A DNA stretch of 64,000 nucleotides from Perca fluviatilis. Lineage: Eukaryota > Chordata > Actinopteri > Perciformes > Percidae. Positions within the stretch are counted from its first letter, which is position 1. Each line of letters starts with the position of its first letter. The stretch is from assembly GCF_010015445.1 (NCBI RefSeq), contig NC_053127.1, positions 31,116,715 to 31,180,714 on the forward strand, given 5' to 3'. The notes under the pieces are model-generated. The model saw only the letters and a program-made list of their open reading frames with translations, ran no database searches and had not been told where the DNA came from. Made by a program: the position numbers and the translations under genes. This document shows, in pieces, positions 32,624-43,445 of this stretch.

Positions 32624-33224
32624 TTCGGCCGGTGGTCTACAAAATTTCCCGGCAGATGTTTTGGTTCCACTCTGCCGCTGGAAAAGGATAACTGGGAAAG
32701 CAAACGTGACTAGCAGGGACGCCAACCATGGACGGTTGGGTTAAGAAAAACAACAACGGGAAAAGCTAACTTCACACACGGGAAAAGATCCGTGTTTTCC
32801 CCTCAGACCAATTGCCAGAGTGATAGAGAAATGGCTCTGTCAATTGCTATTTGGCAAGTGGGCGGAGTCAAACGTTTAGCTCCACTCACATTGAGCCACT
32901 CCTCGATCTGCGTACTGCAGTCAGGGCTTACTCTCGCCCCCTGCTGGAATTCAGATAGGATCCAGGTTTAAGGCACTTCCGCATTTGCAGCACTTCACCG
33001 AACCGGATGCGTTGTCCATTAATTTTATACAGTCTATTGTATTGTGCATGCTGTGCATGATTGATGGAATTGAGCCATCGTTAAGGTTATCAATTCCAGC
33101 TGTGCTTTTCCTACTATGACAAGTCCAAATATCTGCTGTGAAAAAGGTCCGTAGTTGCTGCCCGTGACGTGGATGTAAATCGGCAGGCATGCAAAACAAT
33201 TAATTAATCAATCAGATCCCCACC

Positions 33225-33226
<2 letters not shown>

Positions 33227-33305
<79 letters not shown>
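33227..33305. repeat. (CA)n microsatellite
   Basis: About 38 uninterrupted CA units. An imperfect (AT)n run follows near 33,500-33,522. Confidence 0.97.
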
Positions 33306-33309
<4 letters not shown>

Positions 33310-34047
33310 CCCTAAATTGACATAAATGATGTCATTCAAAACAGGAACAAGCTGAACCAAACTGGGGAAATGCCATCATATGTGAGGAAACATCAGAGGC
33401 AAGACACTTAAAACCAAAAGATACTTAAATATACAGTATAAATAAATAAAAGCTCTGAACAATAGCTAATAAGTACATAACTCGTAATTGCGAATAATTT
33501 ATATATATATATATATATATAAATAATATAACAATAATAATTTGAATTTGAATAATTGCACAGCCCTAAAACCCTGGTACACGCCGATAACTCTTACACT
33601 TTATCACAATATTTGTGCCTTTTTGTTTCTCAGGGAACAATCACTGTGAGAGCATCTGGTCATTTTGGTCAAGATTCATCCTCATTCAATAATTGCCTGT
33701 TTTTACTGGATACAAGTCAAATTTCCCCACCGGAATGCCAGTGTAAGTTTACGCCTGCCTTTGATGTTATATTTGAGTTTGCCTGCTCATACGTTTTGTC
33801 ATTGTTCAGTGTGTTGTTAAAATGTCCGCAGGTTTGAATTAGTGCTGTCAAACGATTAAAATATTTAATAGCGATTAATCACAGTAATGTCATAGTTAAC
33901 TCGCAATTAATCGCACATTTTTATCTATTCTAAATGTCCCTTGATTTCTTTTTGTCCCTTTTTTTTTTTTTTTTCACCATGGAAAAGTGGATCTTGGCTT
34001 TTGTGCTTTTGTCGCCTGGCTTTGACGAGGGGGGAGCGGAGAATTGG

Positions 34048-34180
34048 CATCAGCTGTGTGCTCAGCCATCAGCTGTGTGCTCAGCCATCAGCTGTGTGCT
34101 CGGCCATCAGCTGTGTGCTCGGCCATCAGCTGTGTGCTCGGCCATCAGCTGTGTGCTCGGCCATCAGCTGTGTGCTCGGC
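34048..34180. repeat. 19-bp tandem array, 7 copies, inside the hAT element
   Basis: Seven units of CATCAGCTGTGTGCTCGGC (the first two with CAGC instead of CGGC). On the minus strand the unit encodes the last His of the BED finger and following residues. As 19 is not a multiple of 3, the second copy brings in a stop. Confidence 0.96.
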
Positions 34181-34357
34181 CATCAAGTGGTATTTCAGAC
34201 TGGACGTGCTGCGATGATAGCTCAGTTCACAACGACAAAACACACAGATCACTTTGGTCTTGTCAATGGAACCATTTGGCAACTTTTTAAAAGTAAACTT
34301 TCCATTCAGAATCTTATTGCCGTCCATTTTGGCGTCTCGCGCTCGCCATCCACTCAA
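34145..34357 (-). pseudogene. BED-type zinc finger of a hAT transposase, truncated
   Basis: The 70-residue frame holds NGKFTFKKLPNGSIDKTKVI, then CVFC (C-x2-C) and SLKYHLMAEH (H-x4-H), the zinc-binding pattern of BED fingers in hAT and ZBED proteins. The frame ends at a stop caused by the tandem array. The catalytic and dimerisation domains are absent. In a full element this domain would bind the transposon ends. Confidence 0.9.
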
Positions 34358-34604
34358 AACGTAACGTTAGCCTACGAGCTACTCTTTGGCCGGCTCGCAA
34401 GCCCAAACAAGTGTGTGCGGCGTGCCTGTTGTTTAGTTTCCGGTCTAGCTAGATCCGGTGTGGTGTTGTAGTTTTTCTAACGTTACTAGTTGTTGCAACA
34501 GCATGTGCAACATGGCCAAAAGTGATTAAAAAAATTGACACCGTTAAAATGGGTTTGCGTTAACGCCGTTAATAATGCGTTTAACTGACAGCACTAGTTT
34601 GAAT

Positions 34605-36265
34605 ACATGAGTTACGTTGCTACACAAACACACACACACACACACACACCACTGTGAGCGAGTTGTGCAGTGACAGCCCGTGAAGCATTTGAAGCCCATG
34701 GATGGCAGAAGAAACGGCTCGTGGTTTCAACTTTGCTGATAATAAATGGTACACAGTCTTTTCTTCCCCTCCAAACTTAAATGACTCGCCTTTCAGTTGA
34801 GTCAGCGTTTTGCGGTTGTCAAAGAATTCTTACTTTAGAAAAGCGCATAAAAATAAGTGTGCTGTGGGAGCTCAGCCTAGTGCAGCTGCAGTGGTTGATT
34901 TAGGCAAAAGCCTCTCCGAACACAGACCGCTCCCAAGTTCACGCGTCTGGCAATTTGCAGCCGCCGCATGAATAGAAAGCAGCGGAGGGCATTCTTCACG
35001 TAGCCATTCTGAACACACATTTAACACCTTTGTTCGTGTGGGTCTTTAATCCCCCCTTGAACTGAATATCAATTAACAAGCGCCTCTTTATAGTCAGGTT
35101 TGAGAATAGCTGATGGTTAAAAAAAAAAGAAAATGTCAGGGGGGGATTTCAAATGGCTGCCTGTTCACTTAGCACTTAATGGTGCTTTCTGGGAGTCCTG
35201 CCCTTGTTGCGCTGTGTCTTTTATGGTCAGATACAAGTTGTGCAGGGAGAAAAATGCCATCTGGGCTCTGTGCCAGGGGCTGGTGTTTCACAGCAGCTAC
35301 CGCCTCGCACCGGGATGTGATGAGAAACTTGCAGGGAGAAGGGGTCTGAGGTGGGCAGGGGGGAGCCCTTCAAGGTGCCACTCCCATGGAGATGCAGCTG
35401 GGCCAAACAAGACTTCCATCAGCGGACACACAAAAGGTGAGCTGGCGGGTCTGACTGCCTCGTTACTGGAAGCCCAGCAGCCGCCACCAAACTGCTGAGA
35501 TCTGCTTCTTTGGGCCGTCGGCGAGGGGGCAACGCTAATCAGCTTCTGGTGTTAATGAGTGATGTTGAGCATAAATCTTTTCTCACGGGATTGGCTGTGT
35601 TGTTGCTGTTGGCTGGGTTGCTTGGGAAAGAAGCATTTCACTGCAGGCTGTAGTCTGGGTGCGCTCTTTCCTCAAATCTTTTATTTTTTTATTTTTTTGA
35701 GTTATCTCCAACCTCAAAACTGGGCCTGCTTTCTGTCACTTGCCTTTGTTTTGTTGAAACACATCATCTTGCCTTGTTGACTTTTATGAGACTGTCAGCT
35801 CAGCGCGGTCTGGGAGTTTGAAGACGAGGGGAAGTGAGGTCACCTCTTTTTGACCATCCCACTCCCCACTCCTTGGCTGGATCTCTAGGAACCGGGGATG
35901 CAATTTGTAGAACCTGTGATGCAGCCTCCAGTTCTGTATTTGTTCTCTCTAGTCATAAACACCTTACCTTGCACTGCAACTGGATTCTCGCGTTGTCACG
36001 AAATCACGCGGGAACCGCGGGATCACATATCGCACGAAAATCCCTCTTGTCAGGCTTCAAGTAATGCGTTTGTGTCAAGGCAGCAGCGGGACCAACAACC
36101 AGTCAGCGTCCGGTGAGGAGCTACTGGCAGCTACGGCCGTGGTTTAGGTGTGTGACGGCCGCGACTGTTCGCTCAAAACAACATGATGGACAGATAGACA
36201 GACGGTTCACCCAATCACCTGCCAGGTATTTTTTGAAAGTGCCTGCCCTTTTATGAAGTTACCAA
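34605..36265. other. Intergenic, no gene recognised
   Basis: Contains a CA run near 34,628-34,648 and otherwise low-repeat sequence. The plus-strand frame at 35,133-35,498 (121 codons) shows no known domain and no splice context. 34,900-35,550 is moderately GC-rich and could be regulatory, but this cannot be shown from one sequence. Confidence 0.45.
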
Positions 36266-36273
36266 TGATGGGT

Positions 36274-37255
36274 AGGGTTGGGTACCGAAACCCGGTTCCA
36301 CTATGGTACCGGTTCCTACGCAAACGGTAGTATTCGGACCGGATTAGAACGCGAATTTCGGTTCCGACTGAAATATTTTCCCTCTGTCGCTCCGGACAGC
36401 GGCAGACTCTTTTTTTCTTTCTCCCTTTTCTGCCAAGTGGCGCACGTGCCCGCTCGCGGTGTGAAGCGGGTGTCCGCGCTATTCCCCCGACATGCACTCT
36501 ACTATCACAGCTGATAGACGGCTTTTTGTACACACTCTGAAACGGACGTAAAAATATCACCCTTTCTCTGTAGTCTACCGTTAGCTAGCTACCGTATATG
36601 TAGGCTACTTTTAAAATGGCATATTTTCCCTCTGGGTTCACCAAAACGGACATAAAAGCATATTAACCATTCACTGACTGCACGTGATCGCTAGTAAACA
36701 TTACACTTTCTCTGCTAGTCCATCGTTCAAGACAAGAGCCTGTAGCCTGGTGGTGGGGGAGGCGAGACAGCCGCCCCAAATTGTCTGCCCTTTCAAACTC
36801 CTACCTGGGTGTGTACAGACCTCTTGGACACCGTCTGAGAGAGTTTTCTCCTATGCAGTAGGCCTACATGCCATAAGTCAGGAGAGGTGTAGTGTCTTGC
36901 CAGAGAAGGCAAATATGGTCATTTTTCTGCAAAAGAACTGCTAAAGTTTGAAGCTGGTTGGCATACCAACTCAACATTTATTTTGTTGTTACTTGTTAAT
37001 AGTGTAACGGTTATTTGTTAAATTATTGTAGTTGTGTGTTAGGTGACTTAGGTTTACTTATTATATATTTATGTACTTTAAAACGTTAATATATTGTTAC
37101 ATTTAAATAATTTTCAATTAAAAAAAAAACTCCATAAAAAGCCTTTCTTTTATGTCATTTTTCAGTTTTTCAAGAATCGGTTTAGGAATCGGAATCGTTT
37201 TGAAAGTACCGGTTCGGCATCGGAATCGTAAAAATCCAAACTATACCCAACCCTA
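36274..37255 (+). mobile_element. Internally deleted hAT transposon, 982 bp
   Basis: Perfect 12-bp ends TAGGGTTGGGTA and TACCCAACCCTA. The exact 8-bp duplication ATGATGGG lies at 36266-36273 and 37256-37263. GGTACCGAAACC and CGGAATCG motifs lie inside the ends. A transposase C-terminal relic is at 36826-36944. The 5493-5855 copy in usp25 is an older relative. Confidence 0.92.
36826..36944 (+). pseudogene. hAT transposase C-terminal dimerisation domain relic
   Basis: The frame reads TPSERVFSYAVGLHAISQER, then CSVLPEKANMVIFLQKNC and a stop. The PSERVFS...R..L.PE.....L..N pattern is the conserved hATC signature. A likely 1-base frameshift lies just upstream (SNSYLGV in the neighbouring frame), and the rest of the transposase is deleted. 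Confidence 0.85.
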
Positions 37256-37263
37256 ATGATGGG

Positions 37264-38984
37264 GTTAACAAGCCATCCGGCGTGTCAGGTTAATAGACCC
37301 TGGGAGTCTGAGTTTTGGCTGAGAAAGTATAAGTAAGTGCCACCAGTCTCCTCTCCAAACACACGGCGTGGCATGTGCTTGCCCCCGATAAGACTGCAAC
37401 AGGATGGAGAGCTGACATCACAAGATGGTCCCAGGGGATTATGGGATTGTAGTACTATGCAGACCATAACCTGTCTTCCTTTGACCAGTGATGAACATAT
37501 AGTGATATGTTCAATGTACCGTCAATGTAGAGACATGATATCTGTATCATGCCTATCTAAATAGAGTGATGCTATCAGGACAAATACAAGCAAAGCCTAT
37601 GGAAGGGAATGATAGCTTTGTCATTGACAAAGCAGTGGACACTTTGTCCACTAGCCAGAAGAGCTCTGTTTAGTGTTTAGAGCTTAGTGTGTGATGAGAG
37701 TGGCGAAGTCAAAAGCAGTGTGTGGGAAAAACTGCAACTGTGCTCTTATGTTTCCATACAGTGGAGGCTTTTTGCATCTTTTTGTAACGACAGTAATTTT
37801 TTGTAATTTTGTACTTACTTTTTCAATGTGGTTTTATACCTGCAATAAAATGCATTACTTTCTTAATTCTTTCTTAACGTTCTTAATTTGTCTTAATGAT
37901 GTAACTCCTAAGTGCTATTGCATACCCTTCTTTCAGAAGCAGCTAATAAGAACCGAACACAAACAAGCCGGAGCACTAAGCACTCCCATGGAAAGCACTC
38001 CAGACATTCAGCATTCAGTTTCCCATTTAGGCAAAGTCACAATCAGCAAAACGAGTGCCTTGGCCTCCAGTCAACGAAGAAAAGGACTGATGCATTTAAT
38101 ATATGAAGAAAAATTCGCTGAAGCTCAAGGCCGTAAATCATTACCTCAAGCCCTTTCAGCCCACAGTTTTCTTCTTTAATTTGCCCTCCCTCCCCCACCC
38201 TGTGGCCCAGATCACTGAGGAACTCACTAAGAGCATTGTTCCTGCTGCCAACTCATCTTGGCATATCTAGTTTTATTTAAAACCCTCTGGCTGTTTGGAA
38301 GGAGGACGGAATAAGCGGTGTTAAAGGTATTTATGAGCTTGTCCTCAAATAACCTTCCTTTAGATCAACAGTTTGACTAATACATGTGACAGTAAACTTG
38401 ATGTTGGCAGTCCCTATGAAGAAGTTGTCTGTATGACTGATGTCGGCTGCGATGGCTGCCAAGCCAAGATGTATTAATTATAGTAGCTTTCAAACAGACT
38501 GATCTCCATAAAAGATGCAATGTTTGGAAATGACCAGTCTGTTTTTTCAGTCAGGTTTTACTCATATCAGAATCCAATTCTTAAGATGGTTAATATGTAT
38601 CAGCAGCAAGCACATGGTTAAACCAAGTCACAAATAGGAGCAGGACTAAAAGCTGCTTGGACCAGTGGTCTGGGACACTTCCCTGCAGTGTCCCTAGTTT
38701 GAATCCTGTAGGCAGTCTTTGCATGTGCTTCCCTTGTATCAAATAGTATGTCAGAAATGTAAGCTGTATTGTTGAATTCATGTATTTCTGTTAAATTTTT
38801 TTTTTAATGCAGCAAGTAAAACAAAAACAAAAAGCATAGCAACTCAATATTTCATTAGCTCATGATAATAAAAGTAATATAAAATATAATAGCCAAAAAC
38901 AAATTTTTGAATTCAATCCACTGTGGAAAATATACATTGTCAGTGATGACAAAAATCCCAACTTCGAACTGAAGTTGGAACTCC
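37264..38984. other. Intergenic, nothing firm
   Basis: The plus-strand frame at 37,691-38,179 (162 codons) has no recognisable domain. A weak tRNA-SINE-like scrap (TAGTTTGAATCCTGTAGGCA) lies near 38,690. No gene supported. Confidence 0.45.
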
Positions 38985-39196
38985 CTTTGAAACTTGGCAG
39001 CAGTATGCCAAGAGCCCGGACTAGGGCATGCATAGCTGGTTCGATCCCTGGCCCCTGCAGTCTACATGGGCAAGTGTCCATGGGCACGATACTGAACCCC
39101 AAATTGCTTCTGTGTATTATTCGGTGTATTAGCAGGTGGCACATGCATGGTAGCCCTTTGAGTAGTTGCTAAGACTAGAAGGCACTACATAAATGC
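38985..39196 (+). repeat. tRNA-derived SINE
   Basis: The B-box-like GGTTCGATCCCTGGCCCC is followed by CTACATGGGCAAGTGTCC, ACTGAACCCCAAATTGCT, GGTGGCACATGCATGGTAGC and TAAATGCATTCCATTTACC. This is a SINE body and tail widely seen in teleosts. The A-box head is diverged. Confidence 0.75.
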
Positions 39197-39857
39197 ATTC
39201 CATTTACCGTAGCACATTTCATGCAAACCAATCAACAGTTGAGAACATCCTATTGCCATAGTGGCCAACATATCCAGACATGTCTGCATGGATGTCTGTA
39301 TCACTGAACATTGCAGCTGCTTTTAAAACCTAATTTTACCCTAACCTAATTTCTACTTGGATAACAATGCCTCACTGGCAATCATTGAGATGGAGCCTGA
39401 AAAAATAACAGGATAAAGAAAATAGCAGAATACCCGGGATGAAAATCAATCTGTGGCTTTAGCCTTGAGAATGTAGTTTAGTAGCCATTGTAGAAGGTCA
39501 GTGTATTTGATGGAAATTACTTTATGTCTGCCTCAAAATGTCCGAATAAAAACTACCAGGTTTACACGACAGATATTTGTTTTTATATTGAGCATTTTCC
39601 CCCTAAACTCTCCCATAATCCATTGCATTTAAGACTCGTGGTATCTAGCCGGACCTCTTTTTGTTTTGTCTCTCAGTTCTGCTCAGGCATGGCCTTCAGA
39701 CTGATGCTACCTGTAACGACATGTCAGAATGTTTACAGGGGTTTAACTGCTTTTTCCCTCATTTTCCTGCATACTTCTTTGACAGGCCTGTCAGCAGTTA
39801 CTGTATCTTAGGTTTGCTTTATTTAAGGTGAATTTAACTCAAATTAAAGGTCTAGTA

Positions 39858-40325
39858 CAGTGCTGCTCATGAGTATAGGAACCCATGCTAAAGTTGACTA
39901 AAAAGAGGAATAAAAAATAATCTTTTGGAAATTGATCTTAATGCCTTAATTGAAAAAAATTAGGAAAAATCCAACCTTTGAGAACACCAGTTTTCTTTGT
40001 GAATGAATAATGTATCGTAAATAAATAAATGTTCTTCCTTAAAATACAGGGGGCATAAGTAAGACGGGTTTTTTTTTAAAAGTTTTTATGGATACCAAGG
40101 ATACTTGCATCCTGATTTTTTTCTTTGGTTTTTTTTTCAGTCATTAGCCTAATATCTGGTTTGATTTGCATTGAGAGATGATATTATGGAAAGTACCCCA
40201 TGCCAATCTCTAGCCATTGTGAAGGGTATGTGATGATGTGGGGGGGCTATTTTAATTCCAAAGGCCAAGGGAACTTTATCAGGATGCATAGTATCCTGGA
40301 TCCATGAAATAACTGGCCTTTAAAA
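39858..40325 (+). pseudogene. Tc1/mariner-like element fragment with broken transposase
   Basis: Starts after TA with CAGTGCTGCTCATGAGTATA. Near 40,240-40,320 it reads WGGYFNSKGQGNFIRMHSIL, then DP, a TGA stop and NNWP, a degenerate transposase piece. Upstream, two further in-frame stops precede it. The right terminal repeat was not found, so the copy is truncated. Confidence 0.6.
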
Positions 40326-40519
40326 ATAAACATCTGCCTGCCTGCCAGCACTGTATGCAGGACTTTCCTAAACATACAATGTATATACTAATACAAACGT
40401 AATCCCTCTCAATCATCACTTATGACCCACTAGAAATTTGTGGCGGTGTTTTTATTTGCAGAGACCTTGCCGTCTGCCTGTATTGTCTCATTTTCTTCTT
40501 ATTTTGCTGTGTTCTGGAC

Positions 40520-40676
40520 CAGTGGCGGTTCTAGGAATGTTTGGCCCAGGGATGTCTAGAGGTGGCCATAATGGGTGGCTAATGCGCGTGCTAATATAAT
40601 AATTCTGCTAATTATAGGCTAAAACATAATTCCTAAAATTCCATGGCACACATCATCCACAGGTTGACAACCACTG
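40520..40676. repeat. Two mismatched hAT ends close together
   Basis: The left motif CAGTGGCGGTTCTAGGAATG resembles the 29677 element. The right motif GGTTGACAACCACTG is the end of a different (CAGTGGTT-type) element. No shared target duplication, so these are two fragments, not one element. Confidence 0.5.
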
Positions 40677-41554
40677 CTCTAATAGTTAGCTAACCACTTA
40701 GCCCCCTAGCCCGCGGCACGTCCCAGAAGCGCGCGTCAAGCGGCTCTCCACTCTGCTAAAGATGCGCGCCAGGCCAGGAGCCGCCGGACAGGAAGTGAAA
40801 CAGCAAGATGTTAGATGCTGTGAATGAGCACAAATTACCAAATCCCCCCCCCCTCCTGGCATAGCTGCCCGCTGTTTTTTAGGCGTTAAATCATCAAGTT
40901 TGCTCTTACTTTGGCTGTTCAGGGTGATATGGGTTGGACTCCTGGATCGATAAGGCGAAAATGTGAGAGCGGAGTGACCCGTGAGAGCTTGTATGCCCTC
41001 CAGCGCTCACCAAGCAGACGCTCCCCCACGCATGCTGGCTGCCCTGTGCGCTGATTAGTTTTATACACGCAGGTGCCATTCTTTGCCTCCCTATGTTTTG
41101 TTTCTCACAGCTGCCTGAACCACTCTCGGTTGCTGAATTGTTGAATTGGTGCGCAAGGACTTCTATCGTGCGAGTGGCAGTTAATATCTACACGTGTGAA
41201 ATAATATAATTTGCTTGTGAGCATGTTCTATCGCACTCGCAAATTGTAACATAAATCTGACGCCATAGGCTCATATTCATAAGATTGCCGCAGTGAAAAT
41301 GTGTGCACATGATGCCCTTCTTTGTCCTTGTTTAAAATGTCCTTGTTTTTTCTTCCTCTTCTTTGGTCTGTGTGGAGAAAGCAAGACAGGGAGGGTGATA
41401 TTGGGATATTAAGCAAGTTTAGATTCTTTGGTGCCATTGGATATCTTTCCATAGCTTAGACTTCAGTGAATTGATGTGCTCCATCACACATACTCACTCA
41501 GTGTGATGATGGAGTATTTTAATCATATGCCTTCAGAACTACTAATTTTGATGT

Positions 41555-41593
<39 letters not shown>

Positions 41594-42751
41594 GTGTCTG
41601 TGTGTAGAAAAGTGGTGAAGGTAAGGTACAAAGTCTGTGAGGGAATCTAGACTCCATGGTCCTCGGTCTCTTTGTGTCCATGCCCTCCTCTGACTGTTTA
41701 TGAGTGCAGCTGTGCGTGTAGTATTAAAACATGTCATTTTCCCATACTGTATATAGAAAGAGTTCTATCAAAGCTTTGAAGATCTGTAATCTGCTGTGAA
41801 ATCTAACAGTGCTGGCGTCACACATTGAGACCCAAATAAACCGATGCTGTGTGACCTTTCCTGTCCATTTTAGCACAGGAAACGTGTTCCACTTGAAACT
41901 ATGTTGATAATGTGGAGAGCTGCGGTTCACTCATAGTAAAACCCAGCGAGACAGTTGTCTCTTCTTTTGAACAGCAACATGCAGACTATCACTTTACATT
42001 AGAACTCCAGACACTGATAGTGCACCCAACCACACTTAAGGTCTACCACCTCTGCTAGTAATACATGCATGTGAAACTACAGGAACATGGCGTAACACAC
42101 TATAAAACACACTACCTTTATTGTTTTACTGCAACATTTTGCAGGAACATGCATCAACCCGTCCTATTAGCTCTCCCCTCACGTGACTCCTTTTCACTCA
42201 TGCCTTCCGGCTCTGCCACGGACACTCTCCTTTCTTACATTGTTACCCTTCTCATAGTCTCACATTCCCTCCTCCACAGTGCTGCAGAGAAGGGTCTGGC
42301 AAGTCCACACAGCATTCCGGGATGGGAGAAAAACGTGCTTTGGTTTATTGGCATTACTTTAAACCAATCACAATCGTCTTGGGCGGTGCTAAGCGCCAGA
42401 CGGAGCCACGGTGCTTCTGCAAAATAGCCTCGGGAAGGAACTTGTTTTGGTGGAACGTGTACGTTCAAAGGATAACGTGGCCCAAAAATGATTGTTTTGC
42501 CCAAACAGCATGCTGTTAGAGTGCAGTTGAGGTACAGTCCATTTGCTCAGCCTAATCGGCAAGTCATCGTCCTAAGCTCATTTTAAGGTCGCTGCGGTGT
42601 TCCGGGCGCGAGGTGCGCGCCATAAAATTCTGTCACTTTAGGGTGTTAAGGGAGGCAGTTCCCCCATTGTGCCACCATGCCCTAGTTTAACTGTGGCTGG
42701 GTTGATTGACAACGTGGTGTTGGTGTTGGTTAATAGTGGGTGACATGTACT
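40677..42751. other. Intergenic, no gene recognised
   Basis: Contains a TG microsatellite (41557-41606). Reading frames at 41,228-42,519 show no known protein; the overlapping frames at 42,235-42,520 are mutual shadows. Confidence 0.5.
41557..41606. repeat. (TG)n microsatellite
   Basis: About 24 TG units with a CG and a CT interruption. Confidence 0.95.
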
Positions 42752-42765
42752 TGAGGGCTGGATCC

Positions 42766-43445
42766 AAATATTCGACTATTCGGATATTTGTTTGTTGGGT
42801 AGGTATTAGATTTTTTTTTATTTGGAGATTTGAATATTTGCTTTTTGTTATGTTTTTCCTTTAATACTGTAATAAAGTTGAGGTCAACATCATTTTTGGA
42901 GAAACGCAACCCAATGTAACCAGCAATAAGATGTGTCAGTGTGCTTTGAGGCGGTGTGAGAGTCCCATACAGGAAACAGGAAACATCACTGCCTCTATCA
43001 CTGCCACAAGAAAGATTGAAAACACTATGAGGGTAAAAAGGTAAAGACAAGCAACGAACTACCCGGGAGTTTGTGTAGCAGCTGAATGTTTCCTGCAACA
43101 ACAAAGTACAGTGCCTCCGTCTCTTTCCTTTCTCTCTTTCTCTGTGAAATGAAGCTGCCTTTAGGTGCGGACGGAAATGTCGAACTCTATAAACGATCTG
43201 ACGGAAAACGGTTGCTGTGAAATATAAAGTCTACGTGTGTTACATTGGGGGGGTTAATCAACAAACCGGACGTCACATAAATGAGCCATTTAAGTGACAG
43301 TCCTACCGCCACACAACTCTGCGTTTATCGCTTTTGTTGGTCTGAACATGCCCTGAGTCCTGATCAGTCCCCCCCCTCCATGGCCACCACAGACGCTTTG
43401 AATATTTGCTGTTGATTAGTACCGAAGCTTCAAAGCACAAAAACA
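42766..43445. mobile_element. hAT-like element remnant related to 1382-2752
   Basis: Begins with palindromic AATATTCGACTATTCGGATA motifs and has GAATATTTGCTGTTGATTAG and CCGAAGCTTC near the other end. The interior 42,905-43,290 aligns by eye with 1,941-2,330, sharing GTGTGAGAGTCCC, ATCACTGCCTCTATC, AAACGATCTGACG and TGTGAAATATAAAGTCTAC. Exact ends not set. Confidence 0.6.

Larger units (their letters stand above)
31511..33226. other. Intergenic with repeat fragments
   Basis: From 31642, preceded by TTAA, a dispersed repeat begins (AGGTGTGATAGAATGATTAT) whose far end was not found. A direct repeat (32130-32420) and a 21-bp minisatellite (32487-32623) follow. The open frames here are products of repeats. 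Confidence 0.45.
33840..34596 (-). mobile_element. Internally deleted hAT transposon with BED finger, 757 bp
   Basis: Perfect 11-bp ends TAGTGCTGTCA and TGACAGCACTA, with subterminal GTTAACGCCGTTAATAATGC and GCGATTAATC motifs. The exact 8-bp duplication GTTTGAAT lies at 33832-33839 and 34597-34604. It retains only the 5' end of a transposase (BED zinc finger, minus strand) and a 19-bp tandem array. Non-autonomous. Confidence 0.93.

Noticed and set aside
32473..32703. Seven-residue repeat protein on either strand
   Set aside because: The 21-bp minisatellite unit is a multiple of three, so all frames stay open; no flanking coding support.
33219..33305. Array of regularly spaced repeats (CRISPR-like)
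   Set aside because: Simple dinucleotide repeat without spacers in a vertebrate genome; the same applies to the other tandem arrays here.
37691..38179. 162-codon open frame
   Set aside because: No recognisable domain, no splice or promoter context, AT-rich composition like the surrounding intergenic DNA.
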